Assembly (NCBI GenBank): GCA_020091685.1
Contig: CM034603.1
Coordinates: 27,558,298 to 27,622,297 of the forward strand
Source of the DNA: Lutjanus erythropterus
Taxonomy: Eukaryota > Chordata > Actinopteri > Lutjaniformes > Lutjanidae
Direction of reading: 5' to 3'
Length of the DNA stretch: 64,000 nucleotides
This document shows positions 34,085 to 46,912 of this stretch, piece by piece (within the stretch, counting starts at the first letter, position 1; each line of letters starts with the position of its first letter). A program made the position numbers and the translations under genes. The notes below the pieces were generated by a model. The model saw only the letters and a program-made list of their open reading frames with translations. It was not told the origin of the DNA and did not search any database.

Positions 34085-34437
34085 TAAGGGTGGACGGTAT
34101 GAATGGCGGAGAAAGACCACCAGTATGAATGAATAAAAAAAATGATATTTCCCAAATTATATTGAACAACAGTGGTTGCAAGGGGTGACAGTACTTAATA
34201 TACTTGAGAAAAGGTTTTGTATTTTTTTCCTATTTATTATTTCAGCTTTGCACAAATGTTCTTAAAATTCTCTACTGCATGAAATATGTCTTGGTAATAA
34301 GAGCTGATAATAATAATATCATAATAATGATAATAAGAGCTGGTGTGTAGTTTCCATAGCAGCTTTACCCTTTCAGAAGTACCTGTACTGAAAATGTTTT
34401 GAAATTTTAAGAAAAACAAATATACCATCCAGCCCTA
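34085..34437. mobile_element. hAT-like MITE with near-perfect target duplication
   Basis: Left tip TAAGGGTGGACGGTAT, right tip the complement of TAGGGCTGGATGGTATA. Flanked by CATGAATG (34,077-34,084) and CATGAATA (34,438-34,445), 7 of 8 identical, the 8-bp duplication expected for hAT elements. 353 bp, no coding capacity. Confidence 0.75.
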
Positions 34438-34800
34438 CATGAATATTACAATGAAGTTCCTGTTCTGAATTTGCTGGTTGCTGTAGATTTAGAAAGCAGT
34501 CCAACATGTTATTTATAAGGTGCAACATATAAGAAAGGAACATCATTTAATGTATTTTTTAAACTTTCTTTTTATTCAAGTAAAAGGTCAGCAGGTAAAA
34601 ATATCCTACATTTGTACATTATAGACCTTTTTTTTTTAAAGCAAACAGAGTAAGCAAACAAATAAACATACAAAAAATCAAACAAACAACAAAAGACCCG
34701 TGTGTATCAGAAAATCAGGGCTGCTTCATACAGAAAGCAAAGAACACATGAAACATAACACAGAAACACATGAGAACATAGCAAGAACAAAACAAACCAC

Positions 34801-35180
34801 ATAAAAAAAAAAAATAAAACCCAGGTATTTATATATACACACACTATCGCCATGTATACCCATTATTTATTTGCGCTGTCTGTATTATTTACAGAGACAC
34901 TTGACTTTTATATAGCTATTATATGTTGTTGGGCTTTGTTGCTTTATATATATATATATTTATTCACCTATTTTTCCACCTACTTGTATGAATATAATAG
35001 TTCTTTGTCTGTGTTTAGCCATCTTTGTTTACCTTTGTTGTCCTTGTTTCTAGTCTATCTTCCATCATCTAAACTGTTCTGTGTGTATTCAGCAGGTACA
35101 CTGAGAGCAACTTAAAACTGGGATCAAATTCCTTGTATGAGCACACATACTTGAGCAATAAGGCTGATTCTGATTGTAGT
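34801..35180 (+). repeat. AT-rich repeat ending in a LINE-tail-like sequence
   Basis: Low-complexity AT sequence (TATATA run near 34,945) followed by TTCCTTGTATGAGCACACAT, ACTTGAGCAATAAGGCTGA and TTCTGATTG, the 3' tail of a common fish non-LTR family. Truncated; no reverse transcriptase visible. Confidence 0.5.
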
Positions 35181-36084
35181 GAAGACCAGTTTTAGTCTAC
35201 TACAGACAGAGGGCAGCATGGCTCTATTTTATACAACACTGAGAATAGTAATCAGATCAAATTGCCCATTCCAGTTCAACATGAAAAATGCAGTCTGGCT
35301 GTTTCTCTGCCTGTCCAACATCCCTGTTTTCTATCTCTTTTCTCATTGTTCATAGTTGTTCCAATTATTAACAGTTTGTGATGTTCTTTCAAACTGAGAT
35401 ACATCCTCCCCTCGAGTAAAATATTCTCTATTGTTGGAGATTTCACTGTGAGGAGTGAGACAAACTGGATATCAAGAAATCTGAGGGTTGAGAAAGGTTA
35501 AAAATGCAAAGCGCATATGGCGTGGCTTTACTGAGCTGATGCAACGTGCTGTTACAACAAAAACTCACCATTTTACATTTTACCCACATACACATTTCTA
35601 TGAGACTTAACCCATGTTTTCATGCTCATCTAAATCTGTCTATGATGTAAATTTATAATGTAGGCTTATATGATTATTAGCAGACAAATGTGCTTTAATA
35701 CAATAAGTCATTTCAGCAAAATAAAACACAATTACATGCTGAGTGGATAAATGCTCAAGGAGCTCTTTTCTGGTTGTTGAGTTTAATTGATGCCCTTTGG
35801 CTATCAGCATTAAGGACTAATTTTCAAGAGAATACTGAAGCACTGTGACTGTGAGACAAAATAGGCTTTTTGGAGGCTAATGACCTACACTTTGCTAGCC
35901 ATGCGAGCCATCATGTGGGTGTTAAGTCTCGAAAAGCAGCGGATCTGCTCTGCTCTTTCTACAAAATAATTGCCTTCTGTTTATGTTGCTGGTTGTTTTC
36001 CTTATGGTCATTTGAATTCATGCCATACATGCAGTTTAGTGATCATTACTCTGGCATTGTTATGTGGTGCACTCTTTGAAATAA

Positions 36085-36950
36085 AGGTGCTAACTAGAAC
36101 CATAAAGGGTTCTTCGGCTTGTCCCCCGTAGGAGAACCCTTTTCGGTTCCCATCAAAACCTTTTATAAACCCACTCAGAGAGTTCTACCTTCAACCCAAC
36201 ATAAAGGATTATACCTAGAACCATCTATGAAAGGTTTTCACCCAGAACCCAGTGTGAGAGGTTCTACAGGGAACCCTTTTATAGTGTAATAGTTCCACCA
36301 AGGACACTCTCGGGGAGTTTTATCCAGAACCTTTCCACCTTCTAAGGGTGCTCACAAGAACCCACCCAGGGAGTTTTAACGAGAACTATATTATATTCCA
36401 AGGGTTTCATCTAGAACACACTCAAGAGGTTCTACCGAGAACCTTTTTGTATTCCAAGGGTTATGATTGAGAACACACTCAGGTTGTCCCACCAAGAACC
36501 TTTTTATATTCCAAGGGTTTTATCTAGAACACACTCAAGTGGTCTACTATTAACCTTTTTATATTCCAAGGATTTATCTAGAACATACCTGGGGAGTTCA
36601 CCAAGAGTCTTTTTATATTCCAATGATTTTACCTAGAACATATTCAGGGGGTTCTACAGAGAACCTTATTATATTCCATAGGTTTTATCTAGAACCCACA
36701 TAAGGATTCTACTGAGAACCCTTTTATATTAAGGTACAAAGAACATTTTACAAAAGAGTTCTTTGAGGATTTCAACAATGCTTGAAAAACTTTCTTTGGA
36801 TTAAAAAAGGTTCTTAATGGAACCCTTAACCTGACAATGGAACCTTGACAAACCCTGTCTTCAGAAAAGGGTCTTTCAGAAGCAAATGGGTCTGACTAGA
36901 ACTCAGCCCTTCAGGAAGAACCCTTTTGGAACCCTCATTTCTTAGGGCGT
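36085..36950. repeat. GGTTCT/AGAACC element with an internal 54-58-bp tandem array
   Basis: The left end reads AAGGTGCTAACTAGAACC, then AAGGGTTCTTCGGC; the right end is AGAACCCTTTTGGAACCC. The complement of the right end also begins GGGTTCCAAAAGGGTTCTTC, so the ends are inverted. The interior repeats a unit containing TATATTCCAAGGGTTTTATC, TAGAACACACTCA and GGTTCTACCGAGAACC; the ATTCCA anchor recurs at about 36,394, 36,451, 36,508, 36,563, 36,617 and 36,673. Similar elements are widespread in fish. Confidence 0.75.
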
Positions 36951-36999
36951 GTGTTCATAAAATAGGGAATGCCATAATAATGCGGCAGAATCCACGTGT

Positions 37000-39900
37000 A
37001 TAAAAGGTGTAGCCTCTGTATAAAAGACACTGTAGCGACTCACAGTTGTGTGAAGAGACATCAGATCATTATTTTTCTCCTGCAACAAGAATAAAACTGC
37101 TGATAATGTCAAAGTTTCGGGCTGACAGCGACCTTCCCTTTCAGTTTCCCCGTACGTGTCTCTTATAGGAGGCCTTTGGAGACAAAGCAGGCATGCTGCT
37201 CAGGGTAGGACAAGAGGCAGCTGCACAGACAGTTGTAGAATAACAGGACAGACAGCTGCCAGGTGAGCAGATGGATCTTATTAATATAATAGAGGAGACA
37301 GGAAACATGAAACCAGAAGCTGGCTGGGCTCTTTGTCTGCAGAAGAACAGGTATTATAGAATTCAGCTCATAATAATTCACTGCACAGTCAGATAATTAT
37401 TTTCTGTGGTTGCACGCAGAACGCATTTCAAAATTTTTTAGTATGTTATAAACATTAGGCTCAGTGTGAGTGCTGAAAACCACAGAGAGTACACAAACTT
37501 CAAAAGGCTCCAGGATAGGGAATCTGTTTTAATCTTTAATTTCAAAGAGATAAAATGTTTAAATATTTCAGGGACAAATTTGCATCATAATTTCTTCTGA
37601 CAACTGGGAGTTTAAACTCAGCGTGGAATGACTGTTACTTACCTCTAAATAGAGAGGGGTTTTCATCACAGTCTAATTAAAGAACAAAAATGCGAACTTT
37701 TAAGAACAAAACTTCGAGAAGGACTTTGTTTAATTGGGGTACATTAAACAGGCGCAATTGGAAAAGTGGATATGAGAAAAAGAGAGAAAGAAAGAATGAG
37801 TCTGTCTCTTCTTCTGGCCATATCTCAGAAATCAAGTCTTTGGTCTTGACAAGCTTTGAACAAAGTGAAAAGTTTGAGGTTCTTTGAGGTTTTAGGTCCA
37901 AGTGAAATTAGAAACTGAACCAAATGTGCTTAGATGTTATCAAACTGTACAGACATTGACGCAAAGGAGTCAAAATCAATCTCTTAATTTGCAGCCGATT
38001 GATGAAGAGACACGGGGTGGACTGAGGCTCCAGTATAGAGTGTATGCACATAATGTCACAGTATGTGTAAGTCGCTCTGGTTACACCACTGACATAAATA
38101 AAGATGGATGACACGTTTCTACTTCCCCCCACTGTACATAAATGGCCTATACTGCAGTCAGCGACCAGGGGGCGATCAAAATGCTTTGGCCTCATTGCGT
38201 TGATCTTTATAGATGTTACTGGGTTACAACCACTGAGTGACAAAAAGAATCGACACCATTAGCCTTCAACTTGAAGGCCACAAAAACTCAAAAAACACAT
38301 TTAAAATGCTAAAGAGCTGCTGTGCGACTGACTATACAAAGAGATTCAACAAGAAATCAGAGTTTTAACATTATTCCAAATGTTTCAAATAATGTTCGAA
38401 TGCAAAGAAATCCAGAATTTGTTCAAGGTAATGGTAGATTTCCTGCCAGCTGGCTAGTTGCTACAACTTCTGGGAAAACACAGGGGAAACTTAAAAAGTA
38501 AGTTTCCATGCTTAACAATGGAAAAACAGCAACTCCCATGCTCCTTTCCATCATTAAACTGTCTTTAGTTATTGTTTTAATGTAAGAGACACCTAAAGAC
38601 AGAATTAACATGCTGTATGTTTTTATTACAAGTATGTATTGTATTGACTAATGTTAGCCTACTTATCAATTAAATATTTAGCATGTATACAATGTAAATC
38701 ACATATCCTGACTTAGGACATAACAGCAAACATCAACGCTGCTGCACACGAATAAATACAATAAAATAAAAATATTGGTACAGACCTGTCCACATTCAAA
38801 CAGAATGTCCTTTGGTGTCCTCATAACTTTAATTTTGCCAACAAATTCCACCTTGAAGTAACATTACAATCAAGCGTCCTGGCTTTTTCAGTCCTGATTC
38901 TTGACCACATCTCATGGACCACTGTTTCTTTGTTAAGTTCTAAGGGTCACTGTTGAGTCCAGATACCTTTAATTTAAGCAGGCAATCCTGTTTTATCATG
39001 CACTTTTGCAGACTTCTCTACTAAAAGAAGCCATGTGATTATTGAATGAGTTGTAAAACCTGGAAATCAGTTAGCATATTAGCACTTTGTTTTCAGTCAG
39101 TTGATTTTTTTTTTCAGTGAGGTTATTTTTCATTATTTGCCAAAATAAGGTCTGTAGTGAACACAATCTTAAGAAATGTTCACATTTTGTTCTACAACAT
39201 AACATATGTCAGTAAATACCCCACTTGTGAATTCTCAAGCTTTTACGTGTCTTAAAAAAGGAGGTTGCAAACAAATGGTTTAATGAGACTACAGTGGTTT
39301 GTCACAGACAAACGTTAAACATCTTCATGCCGAACACTAATCAGTGGTGGTGACGTTGAGTCATGCGACTGTAGTGTAATTTGTCTGCAGCCTCATGTCA
39401 GCTTACAATTGTATAATTGCTTCAAAAATCTGAAAAAAGCGGTGTTTGTTTGTGAAGATTATTTTGTTGAACGAAATGTGTTAGTATCCTAAAATTTTGC
39501 TCGCCACAGACTTTATTTTCTGCAATAGGAAAATACAGTCGACTTTTTGTCAATGGAACCAGAGCGATGAGAACTTCCTTATTGGCCTGCAAAAATACGT
39601 CATCCCTGCAGCGCTCTATTAACCCTAATTTCAGTGGGCTAAGCCCCTAAAATTCTAATACATATTTTAATAATTGACTGCATTTATTTTGAAAGCTGAC
39701 TTTCGTATTTCATTACTTTGTACCACATTAGTGTCCTTATGTGATTTAGTCATAAGGTTGGGTTGACCTTTCCTAGTCCTTTTTGACTGATGAAGGGAAA
39801 TTGATTGCACCGCAAAATTATTTTTAAAATGATATAGTGTAGGCAAATGAATCCCTGCTTTGCAGAAAAAAAAAATTAAATTGAGGCTGAGGGGATTTGC

Positions 39901-41000
39901 TATTCTTCTGACTTTTGCGCGAGCTTTAATGTATAAAGGCCTCTGAGTGCAGTCCCTACTTGATGAACAAGTCTATTGCCCATGGCTGGAGGAGCTAATT
40001 AGAATCTATTTATAATCATAGGGGGAATATATCCAAAGAGCTAAGAGAGTTAGGAGGGTAGAGAAAGACAGACGGGGACTAAAGGAGAGGGAGGATGTCA
40101 TAAAATCAGTCGGCATGCTGTGATATCTGAAACCAAGACATTTCACATCCAAGGAGCCAGACAAAACCAAATTAACAGGTTTGCACAGAGACAAGACAAG
40201 AGTTTCCTTCTTTTCTTCAGGGTGAAGAGGAAAAAGGAGCCGAGCAGCAGTTTATGGCACATTCTGGAGTAACACAAGGGCATAAGCGGCGTGATGAAGA
40301 GGAATCACTTGATCTTAAAGTTGCAAGTTTCAGAAACTTTTCATAAACGCTTTCAAACTAGTAGTCAAGTCTTATGTAAAGCTCTCAGGGGCCAGTACAG
40401 AGAGAGACGAGAAGACAGGAAAGTCAAGTATCGAAATGTGTTATAACCCTCTGATCAAACTATCACAGCTCGTTTGTCAAAATTATATTAAGATACTTTA
40501 TTAAGCGAGACAGATTGTTATTCTGTTCTCGGGCTAACCTTCATTTGCACTCAGCCGTTGCATCATCAAAGATTCCAACCAGGAGCAGGCTGTGCTTCAC
40601 CACTTTGTGCAAAAAACATGACCATGCTGTCAGCTCTCCGCAGCCAGCCACTTATGTTTATGCAATAATATGACCCAGAGCAGACGCAAAGCAGCGAGTT
40701 CAGTGTGGACCACCCATCATCCGCTCACATGGAGACATTATTAGTGTATCTGACTAGACTAGTCATGCGCACATTGACAAAGTAGGACGCAAGCATGAGC
40801 AGACAGGTCGATACAATATGCTTTTGTTGCCATCATGAGTGTCACATTAGCTCAGATGAAAAACCCCGGTGCTTTTCTCAGCCAGTGTTTATTTAAAGGC
40901 GAGGATACAAATATAGCACAAACTGAAATAGCCTCTGATCCACTTATAACAACCTGATTTGCTCCAGGAGTCATTGATTGATGTGACAGGATGAAACCAT
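37000..41000. other. Intergenic, no gene seen
   Basis: No supported exon. A repeat fragment lies at about 38,091-38,233 (GATGGATGACACGTTTCTAC, then CAGTCAGCGACCAGGGGGCG and ATCTTTATAGATG). One reading frame after CTTTTCTTCAG at 40,210-40,345 begins with an acceptor-like site but shows no homology or donor and was not accepted. Confidence 0.5.
38091..38233 (-). repeat. Percomorph-type repeat fragment
   Basis: Contains TACTGCAGTCAGCGACCAG, GGGGGCGATCAAAATG and TTTGGCCTCA in the order of a common percomorph repeat whose ends usually read ATAGACTGTATATAAAGATGG. A related fragment lies at 50,400-50,540. Confidence 0.45.
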
Positions 41001-41099
41001 CGGACCCGCACATGAAATGTGACATTTTCAGTTATTATACACAGGCCCCTACACTATTTCTCTCTGTCACATCATTTCCATGTTTTCATCTTTTCACTG

Positions 41100-43400
41100 G
41101 TGGACTCAGAGGGGGGCAGGGTTGGTGATTTCCCTCCCTTATTCTGCCATATTCTGAAACAAAAAACCCTGCAAAAGGGCCCTCTTGGATGCCACCATAG
41201 TAGAAAAAAACTTGATATAGTGCCCTAGAGGGAGGCCCGGTGTCCAAGACAATGTGTTAAAGTGCTCTCTGGGGTTCCTTCCAGTGGACACAATGGGATA
41301 AAGTGTCCTCTGGGCCACTCTTCCAGTGGACGAAAGTTGACAAACAAGCGCCATAGATTGCATACTTGTTACAAAATTTGTTGACCTCTATGTGCCTTTA
41401 AATAATTAAAGATTTAATTGTTCCCTCTGTGTTTTTTATTACAGAGGTGTAATAGCTGTTGCAATAATACAATTTTAATCTAAACTAATGATTTGAACTG
41501 CTTCATCATAAATACATCACAACTTCTGGCATGCTAGTGCTCTGTTTAATACAGGTGGTGCCCTTTTTATTGGTTCTGCCCCTGAGTCCACTGCTGAACC
41601 GTCCTTTTCTCCCCTGTAATATTCCACTGTGGCAAGACTCGGGCCATCTCCTCTTTCTCTCTTTAAAAAGCAAAGAGCTAGTAGACAGTGGGCTCCCTTA
41701 CAGGCACACCCAGGAGGCCTTATTAAAGCCAAGGTTAAATCCCACTCTTCTCTGTCTTACACTAGCACATACTAGTATCCACTCTGAGAGTTCTTTAATA
41801 TCCTGGATTCTCTTCTGCTGCACTCTTAACTCCTCTGGGACACCCAAGGAGCACTGTACAGGATGGTACAGTAATCCTGGTGTTACATTGAGCCAAGGTG
41901 AGATGCTTCTCTGCCTTTGCTCTAAAAGCCCAGAGGAAGTGAGAACAAAAGGCCATCTAAAGCTTGCTGTTGCTGGTCAGAGATTATTTCGCCTCATTAT
42001 GTGTTATTAGAAGTTGTTTTTTTCCATTTTATACAGCTGTTTTCAATACAAGGAGGCAAACAATGTTGTTGCAGTCCCACGCGAGCCTTTCGACATTGTC
42101 ACCTTTCTAGCAGTGATTCACTCACTTGTGAAAAACTGCAATAGGAAACCCTCCATGTGAGATGCTTTTCTTGTAGCATCATCTCCTGTAGCTATCTCCG
42201 AAAATTTCATTTGGTCGTATGGAATCATAAAGCAACCTCCTTGCTGCATAAATCAGTTGTCTGACTCACATAATGCCTTATGGAATTTCTCAAGCTTGCT
42301 GCAGCAATAGAGGAGATGAATTCATAGGGCTCAAGATCCCATATAAACCCGGGAGAAAGGGTAGTGGGCCGTGAGACACCACAACTGATGCTCTGTCCTG
42401 AAGCCATATCAGGGAGAGAGTGAAGTGAATGTGACAGAGAAGATTGAGGTGGGCTTTACACGGAGATCCCAGCCCTGTTGACATACAGGGCTCTCAGTCG
42501 CTCCTCCTGGGGAGAGCAGAGGAGGGTGTGCATGGGTTTGAGCGGGGCACTATATCCTGTTATTCACCAAGAAATTCTCTTTGAAGTCTGCTTAGGCTGA
42601 GGATTTTTATGCATCAGCATATAATAGTATATATTCATCATTTTTTGTGTCACAAAACCATTACAATAAACTGTTTTATGAATTAAATCCCAGCTACAGT
42701 GGAGTTTACACTCCCTCAGCTCAGTTGTCACCTCTGTTTGGATTTAACTGTTTATGAAATTCAAGCCTAGCCGAGGTCAGTGACTCCTAATGAGAGGAAG
42801 GAGTAGGCTGTGCAGTTGGCAGAGTTAGTGGAAAAATTAGGGAGCAGTTTACTTAATTTAAAAAAAAACAGAAATTACATTATTGTATAGTATATCCACA
42901 TATTGAGTCAGCTTTAAATACCTACACCACACCATGTGTTGCAGTTGAGAGTGCATTAACACATGAACAGAAGTTAATAAAGCTAGCTTAACTCACTAAA
43001 GTAATGTATAAATAGTTAAAATAGTTCAAGTTGGTTAAAAGTAATGGGTAAACAGTTGAAATAGCTACATGTAATGGATAAGTGCTGAAATAGTTAGCTA
43101 AAAGTCCTGGATTAATGTTGAAATATTTAGCCAAGAGTAATGGATAAATGTTGAAATAGTTAGCAAGTCAAGGATAATAAACACAAAAATCATCAGCTAA
43201 ACGTAATGGATAAACGTTAAAATTGTGAGCTTAGAGTAATGGATAAATGTAGCTTAACAGATAAAAGGTTAAACCACTCAGATTCTCCTGGTAGTAGTAG
43301 GCTATGATTGCAAACTTGATCAAACTGACTCGAACAGTAACCGTTAAATTAAACTTGTTTGTAACATCTTTTTTTATTTATTTATTTATTTATTTTAGAT
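41100..43400. other. Intergenic, no gene seen
   Basis: Reading frames at 41,531-42,010 (plus, 159 codons) and neighbours have no recognisable domain. An irregular tandem of about 55-60 bp with AATGGATAAATGTTGAAATA, AGTTAGC and AAAGTAATGG occurs at about 43,000-43,260. A (TTTA)n run lies at 43,371-43,395. Confidence 0.45.
43000..43262 (+). repeat. Degenerate tandem repeat (TAATGGATAAATGTTGAAATAG)
   Basis: Successive imperfect copies of a motif built from GTAATGG, ATAAATGTTGAAATA and GTTAGCTAA occur at about 43,000, 43,040, 43,070, 43,100, 43,135, 43,200 and 43,230. Spacing is irregular (about 30-60 bp). No coding potential. Confidence 0.55.
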
Positions 43401-43454
43401 CTGTTTATGCAGGCTACAGAGTAAAGAAAGCAGATCATCAGTGAGCTGGGAGAT

Positions 43455-43640
43455 GCTGGGAGTTTTTAACTTTTGACAGAGCCAGAGTTTAGCTGGTTTC
43501 ATCCTGCCTCCAGTCTTTTATGCTAAGCTAGATTTATAGCCTCCTATATGTAGTGAATACATGGTCTCAATCTTCTCATCTAACTCCTGGTGAGAAATTG
43601 AATAAGTGTACTTCCCAAAATGTGAGTATACCTTTAAAAG
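43455..43640 (-). repeat. Fragment of the ATTTTGGGAAATA percomorph repeat
   Basis: Contains CCTCCAGTCTTTTATGCTAA, GCTAGATTTATAG, CAATCTTCTCATCTAACTC and CTTCCCAAAATGTGAGTATA in the order of a family also present at 57,079-57,499. Only one end is retained. Confidence 0.55.
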
Positions 43641-44843
43641 TTAAAAGAAAACCACAGTGGTCTTAGATCAGTAAGAACATATTCGATCATTGAGAATGAT
43701 AAAACATGACTTGAACTGTAATTTTGTCATTCTTGGAATCATTCCTTGTATATTCTTATTATGAAGACTCTGATTCAAAAATGATCGCGACTCCAGTGAA
43801 ATAAATTGGTGATGTACAATGTCCTGTGTTCTGCTGATGTGTTGTTGCATGAGTCACTGCAGGTTTACGTGACAAAATAATTAAAACTCAACAGTCCATG
43901 TAACCTACTGCTAGTATTATGTCATACCCACTGCTTTTATTCTTTGTTTGTTTCTTTCTTTCTTAACATTTGAATGTCGTTCAGTTACAATCAAAACTGC
44001 AGACAAAGTTTATTAAAAGTCCGCCAAAAACATCTGTGCCTGTATAGGGTTTGAAATAATTTCGCCCAATTTAGCATATTATTGTCTGACACCCACCTGG
44101 GAAATTTTTTTTGAACAGCACAGACAAGGCATCAAAGGAAAATGGGACATATTTGTGTTTACAGTGTCTGTTTTCCATGACAATGAGAGTCCAAATGCAT
44201 TGCATATTCACAGCACGGATGCTTGTCAAAGCTATTGGAACAAGGCTGTATAACATCACAGCAGAGATCACACTTGCTCCAATATCTGTGTGCCAAAAAA
44301 TGTCAAATCATCCTTCATTTTACTTCTGTTATATATATATTTTTTTTTTTTTTCTCTCCCCAGGAATATGTAACGTGGTAATAAGCTCGTGCTGAAGGGA
44401 GAAATCTGTGACAGTTTTGTCGCAAGTGTGATACTGAATACTAGACAGGATATACAGCTACTCATGCTTTGTGTTATCAAGCTGTCATGTTATTTGTTTA
44501 CATAGCAATAAGCTATGATGAAGTGTGGGTAGCGTTTTGGAAGTGATTTACAGGCAATCATATTTCTCTTCATTGCTGTTCTACACTGGACACAATGTCA
44601 GAGGAAGATTCACAATAAGTAAATTAGGGAAGGAGAAAGAAAGAATGGGGGTGGTTAAAATATGACAGCTGACCCTGTGCTACATGCTTACACCTAATTT
44701 AGCACTCATCAGTGGGCTACACATGTTTTTTCTTCCATTTTTCATGCATTTCTGCGTACGCAAAAAGGAGTATTCCTCTCAAATTTTGTTAACACGTTTG
44801 TTAAAGGTAGAATAAGTAGGATTTGTCAGTTGCTGTTTGTGAT

Positions 44844-44932
44844 TCCTCTCGCCCCAGTGTCAGCTGGGACAGCCTGCAGCCCCCTGCGACCCTTCAAGGA
44901 CAAATGATTGCAGATAATGAATGAATGAATGT
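44844..44932 (+). repeat. LINE/SINE-tail-like repeat with (ATGA)n end
   Basis: CCTCTCGCCCCAGTGTCAG, then CTGGGACAGCCTGCAGCCCC, CTGCGACCCTTCAAGGACAA and a short ATGA run: the tail of a widespread fish retroposon family. An inverted piece of the same family lies at 46,801-46,912. Confidence 0.6.
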
Positions 44933-46362
44933 TTGCATTTTGGGTTGGTAAAGCGTCCCAAGCACAGCAAAATAACGAGAAAATAAGAACGTACGGGTGG
45001 AGGGTGGGGTCTCTGCGGATGAAAGCCTGACACATTCTGGTGGATTGTGGGTGATGATTGAGAAGGATTAATTTTGTATGTGTAGTCTGACTCACCAGAT
45101 GTACTCTGTGGGTATAAGCCTGCCATTGGCTGCTTGTTTCAGGCAGCATTGCAGCATCCGCTGTCTGCATTGTCAAAGTCCTGAGGAAACAACAATAACC
45201 TCCCAGCTAGAAATCTACACACCGTAAATGGCAAATCAGCATCTGGTTCATGGTACCAATGTAAACAAGCTAACAGCTGTTACCTTTTCTTTTGAGGTGA
45301 TTTAGCCATCTTAATAGAGAGCCTAAGTTATGCCCCTTCCAGTGTGCTCCTTGGGACCTAAAGTTTGAAAAAACATGAATGATAGTCTATGGTGAGAGAC
45401 AAATTACTTTTAATTCCGTTTGAACTGTGCCACAAATGTCGTTTGTCAATTTGAAACAATTTTACAAGTGAAGAAAGTCTCAGTTTACTTGTCATAGTTT
45501 AGTTTTGTGTGAAATTGCTCAGTGAACAACATCTCTCGTCTCAAACAACATACACCATCAACATCAGTATCACTACCCCTGGCTATTTCTCATTGCCTTT
45601 GTTGATTGGGTTGGTTAGGTTTAAGCATGAGGAGGGATTGTTTAGGGTTTGGGTATATTGGGGTAAACCAGTCAGAGGCAGAGAAGAGCAGATCATGACT
45701 TTGCCTTCTTGGAGAGAAAGAAAAATGTAGCCATATGTGACATAGCCATAGCGCAGTGCCTAATTTCATGGACCAGTCAAGTCTCAAGGTTTTATTTATG
45801 AGTGCTGATACTAGCCATAACCCTGGTGTACAGAAGAGGGAAAACTGGACTGATTTTCAAGAACAGATAATCAGCCAGGAGGTGGCTTAACTTACCGAGC
45901 CACATGCTACCATTTAGCGAGTCCCCCAGCCCAGGTCTGGCCTGTGCCAGTCTCTGCTCTGGTGAGCGGTGAGCTCTGTCTTGGGTTTTCAGTTCAGTTA
46001 AAGTTGTTTTTTGTGGATGTAGACAAATAAAAGAGCTGGTTTTCATACAAAAAGTCCTTGAGTTGGAAGTGGTCAAGCTGTAATGTGTCCTCAACGGGGC
46101 GAGTATCTCTGCACTCATTCAGCTGTGGTGTGCAGGTGTGCTACACCTGAGCCTTGTCGCATAAATAAATATTACAGTGTATGCGTTCGCACCTCACAGT
46201 GACATCATTTCAACAACACACAGCTTAAGCACACCTCATTATTTCTCAATGAAAACCAGTCTAAGGTGTTTGGAGAAAAGGAAAAGAAAAGGGAAAAGAA
46301 GAAACTAGAATCCATTCTCACTCTAAAAACGAATGCATGTCTGTCTTTTCTGTTTTTGTCAA

Positions 46363-46651
46363 GATAAAACTGCACATTTTAAAGTGGCCTTTCATTGTGA
46401 CCAGTCTGAGGCGCACCTGTGCAATAATCATGCTGTTTAATCAGCATCACCACATGCCACACCTGTCAGGTGGATGGAGTATTTTGGCAATGGAAAGGTG
46501 CTCCCTAACATGGATTCTGACAAATTTATGAACAAAATTTGAGAGAAATAAACCATCTGCATGCACAGAAGAAGTCTGAGGTTTTTTACTTCATCTCATG
46601 ATGAATGGGAGCAAAAATGAAAGCGTTACATTTATATTTTTGTTGAGTTTA
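46363..46651 (+). repeat. Widespread vertebrate-type interspersed repeat
   Basis: AAAGTGGCCTTTCATTGTGA, CCAGTCTGAGGCGCACCTGT, GCAATAATCATGCTGTTTAA, GCCACACCTGTCAGGTGGAT and ATTTTTGTTGAG occur in order. I recognise this as a repeat, probably a non-autonomous DNA transposon, found in fish and also in other vertebrates. The 64-codon reading frame across it is an artefact of the repeat. Confidence 0.65.
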
Positions 46652-46800
46652 TTACATATCCGTGAGAAGTGCAGCATAAAACTGTATGTACGGCCATTCC
46701 TTTCTGTTTTCTGATTTAGGTAATGTGTATAGAGAATATGGAAATGCTGTTGGTCGGTATTTTATGGGAAGGACAAGCAGTCAAACAGGAAGATCTCAGT

Positions 46801-46912
46801 ATCCATCCACCCATCTGCTTATGGACGCTCTCCCAGCTCACATTGGGCGAGAGAGGGGGTACATCCTGGGCAGGTTGCCAGTCTACCACAGGGCTAACAC
46901 AGACCTCAGTAG
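46801..46912 (-). repeat. Inverted LINE/SINE-tail-like repeat
   Basis: ATCCATCCACCCATCTGCTT, then CTCCCAGCTCACATTGGGCG, AGAGAGGGGGTACATCCTGG and CAGTCTACCACAGGGCTAAC: the reverse complement of the family at 44,844-44,932, extended further inward. Confidence 0.6.

Noticed and set aside
40210..40345. Acceptor-like CTTTTCTTCAG followed by an open, Glu/Lys-rich frame
   Set aside because: No donor in phase, no homology and no partner exons nearby.
41531..42010. 159-codon plus-strand reading frame
   Set aside because: Leu/Ser/Cys-rich with no domain I recognise and overlapped by frames on the other strand; no splice sites or neighbours support a gene.
46337..46531. 64-codon frame with protein-like composition
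   Set aside because: It is the translation of a widespread non-coding vertebrate repeat, not a gene.
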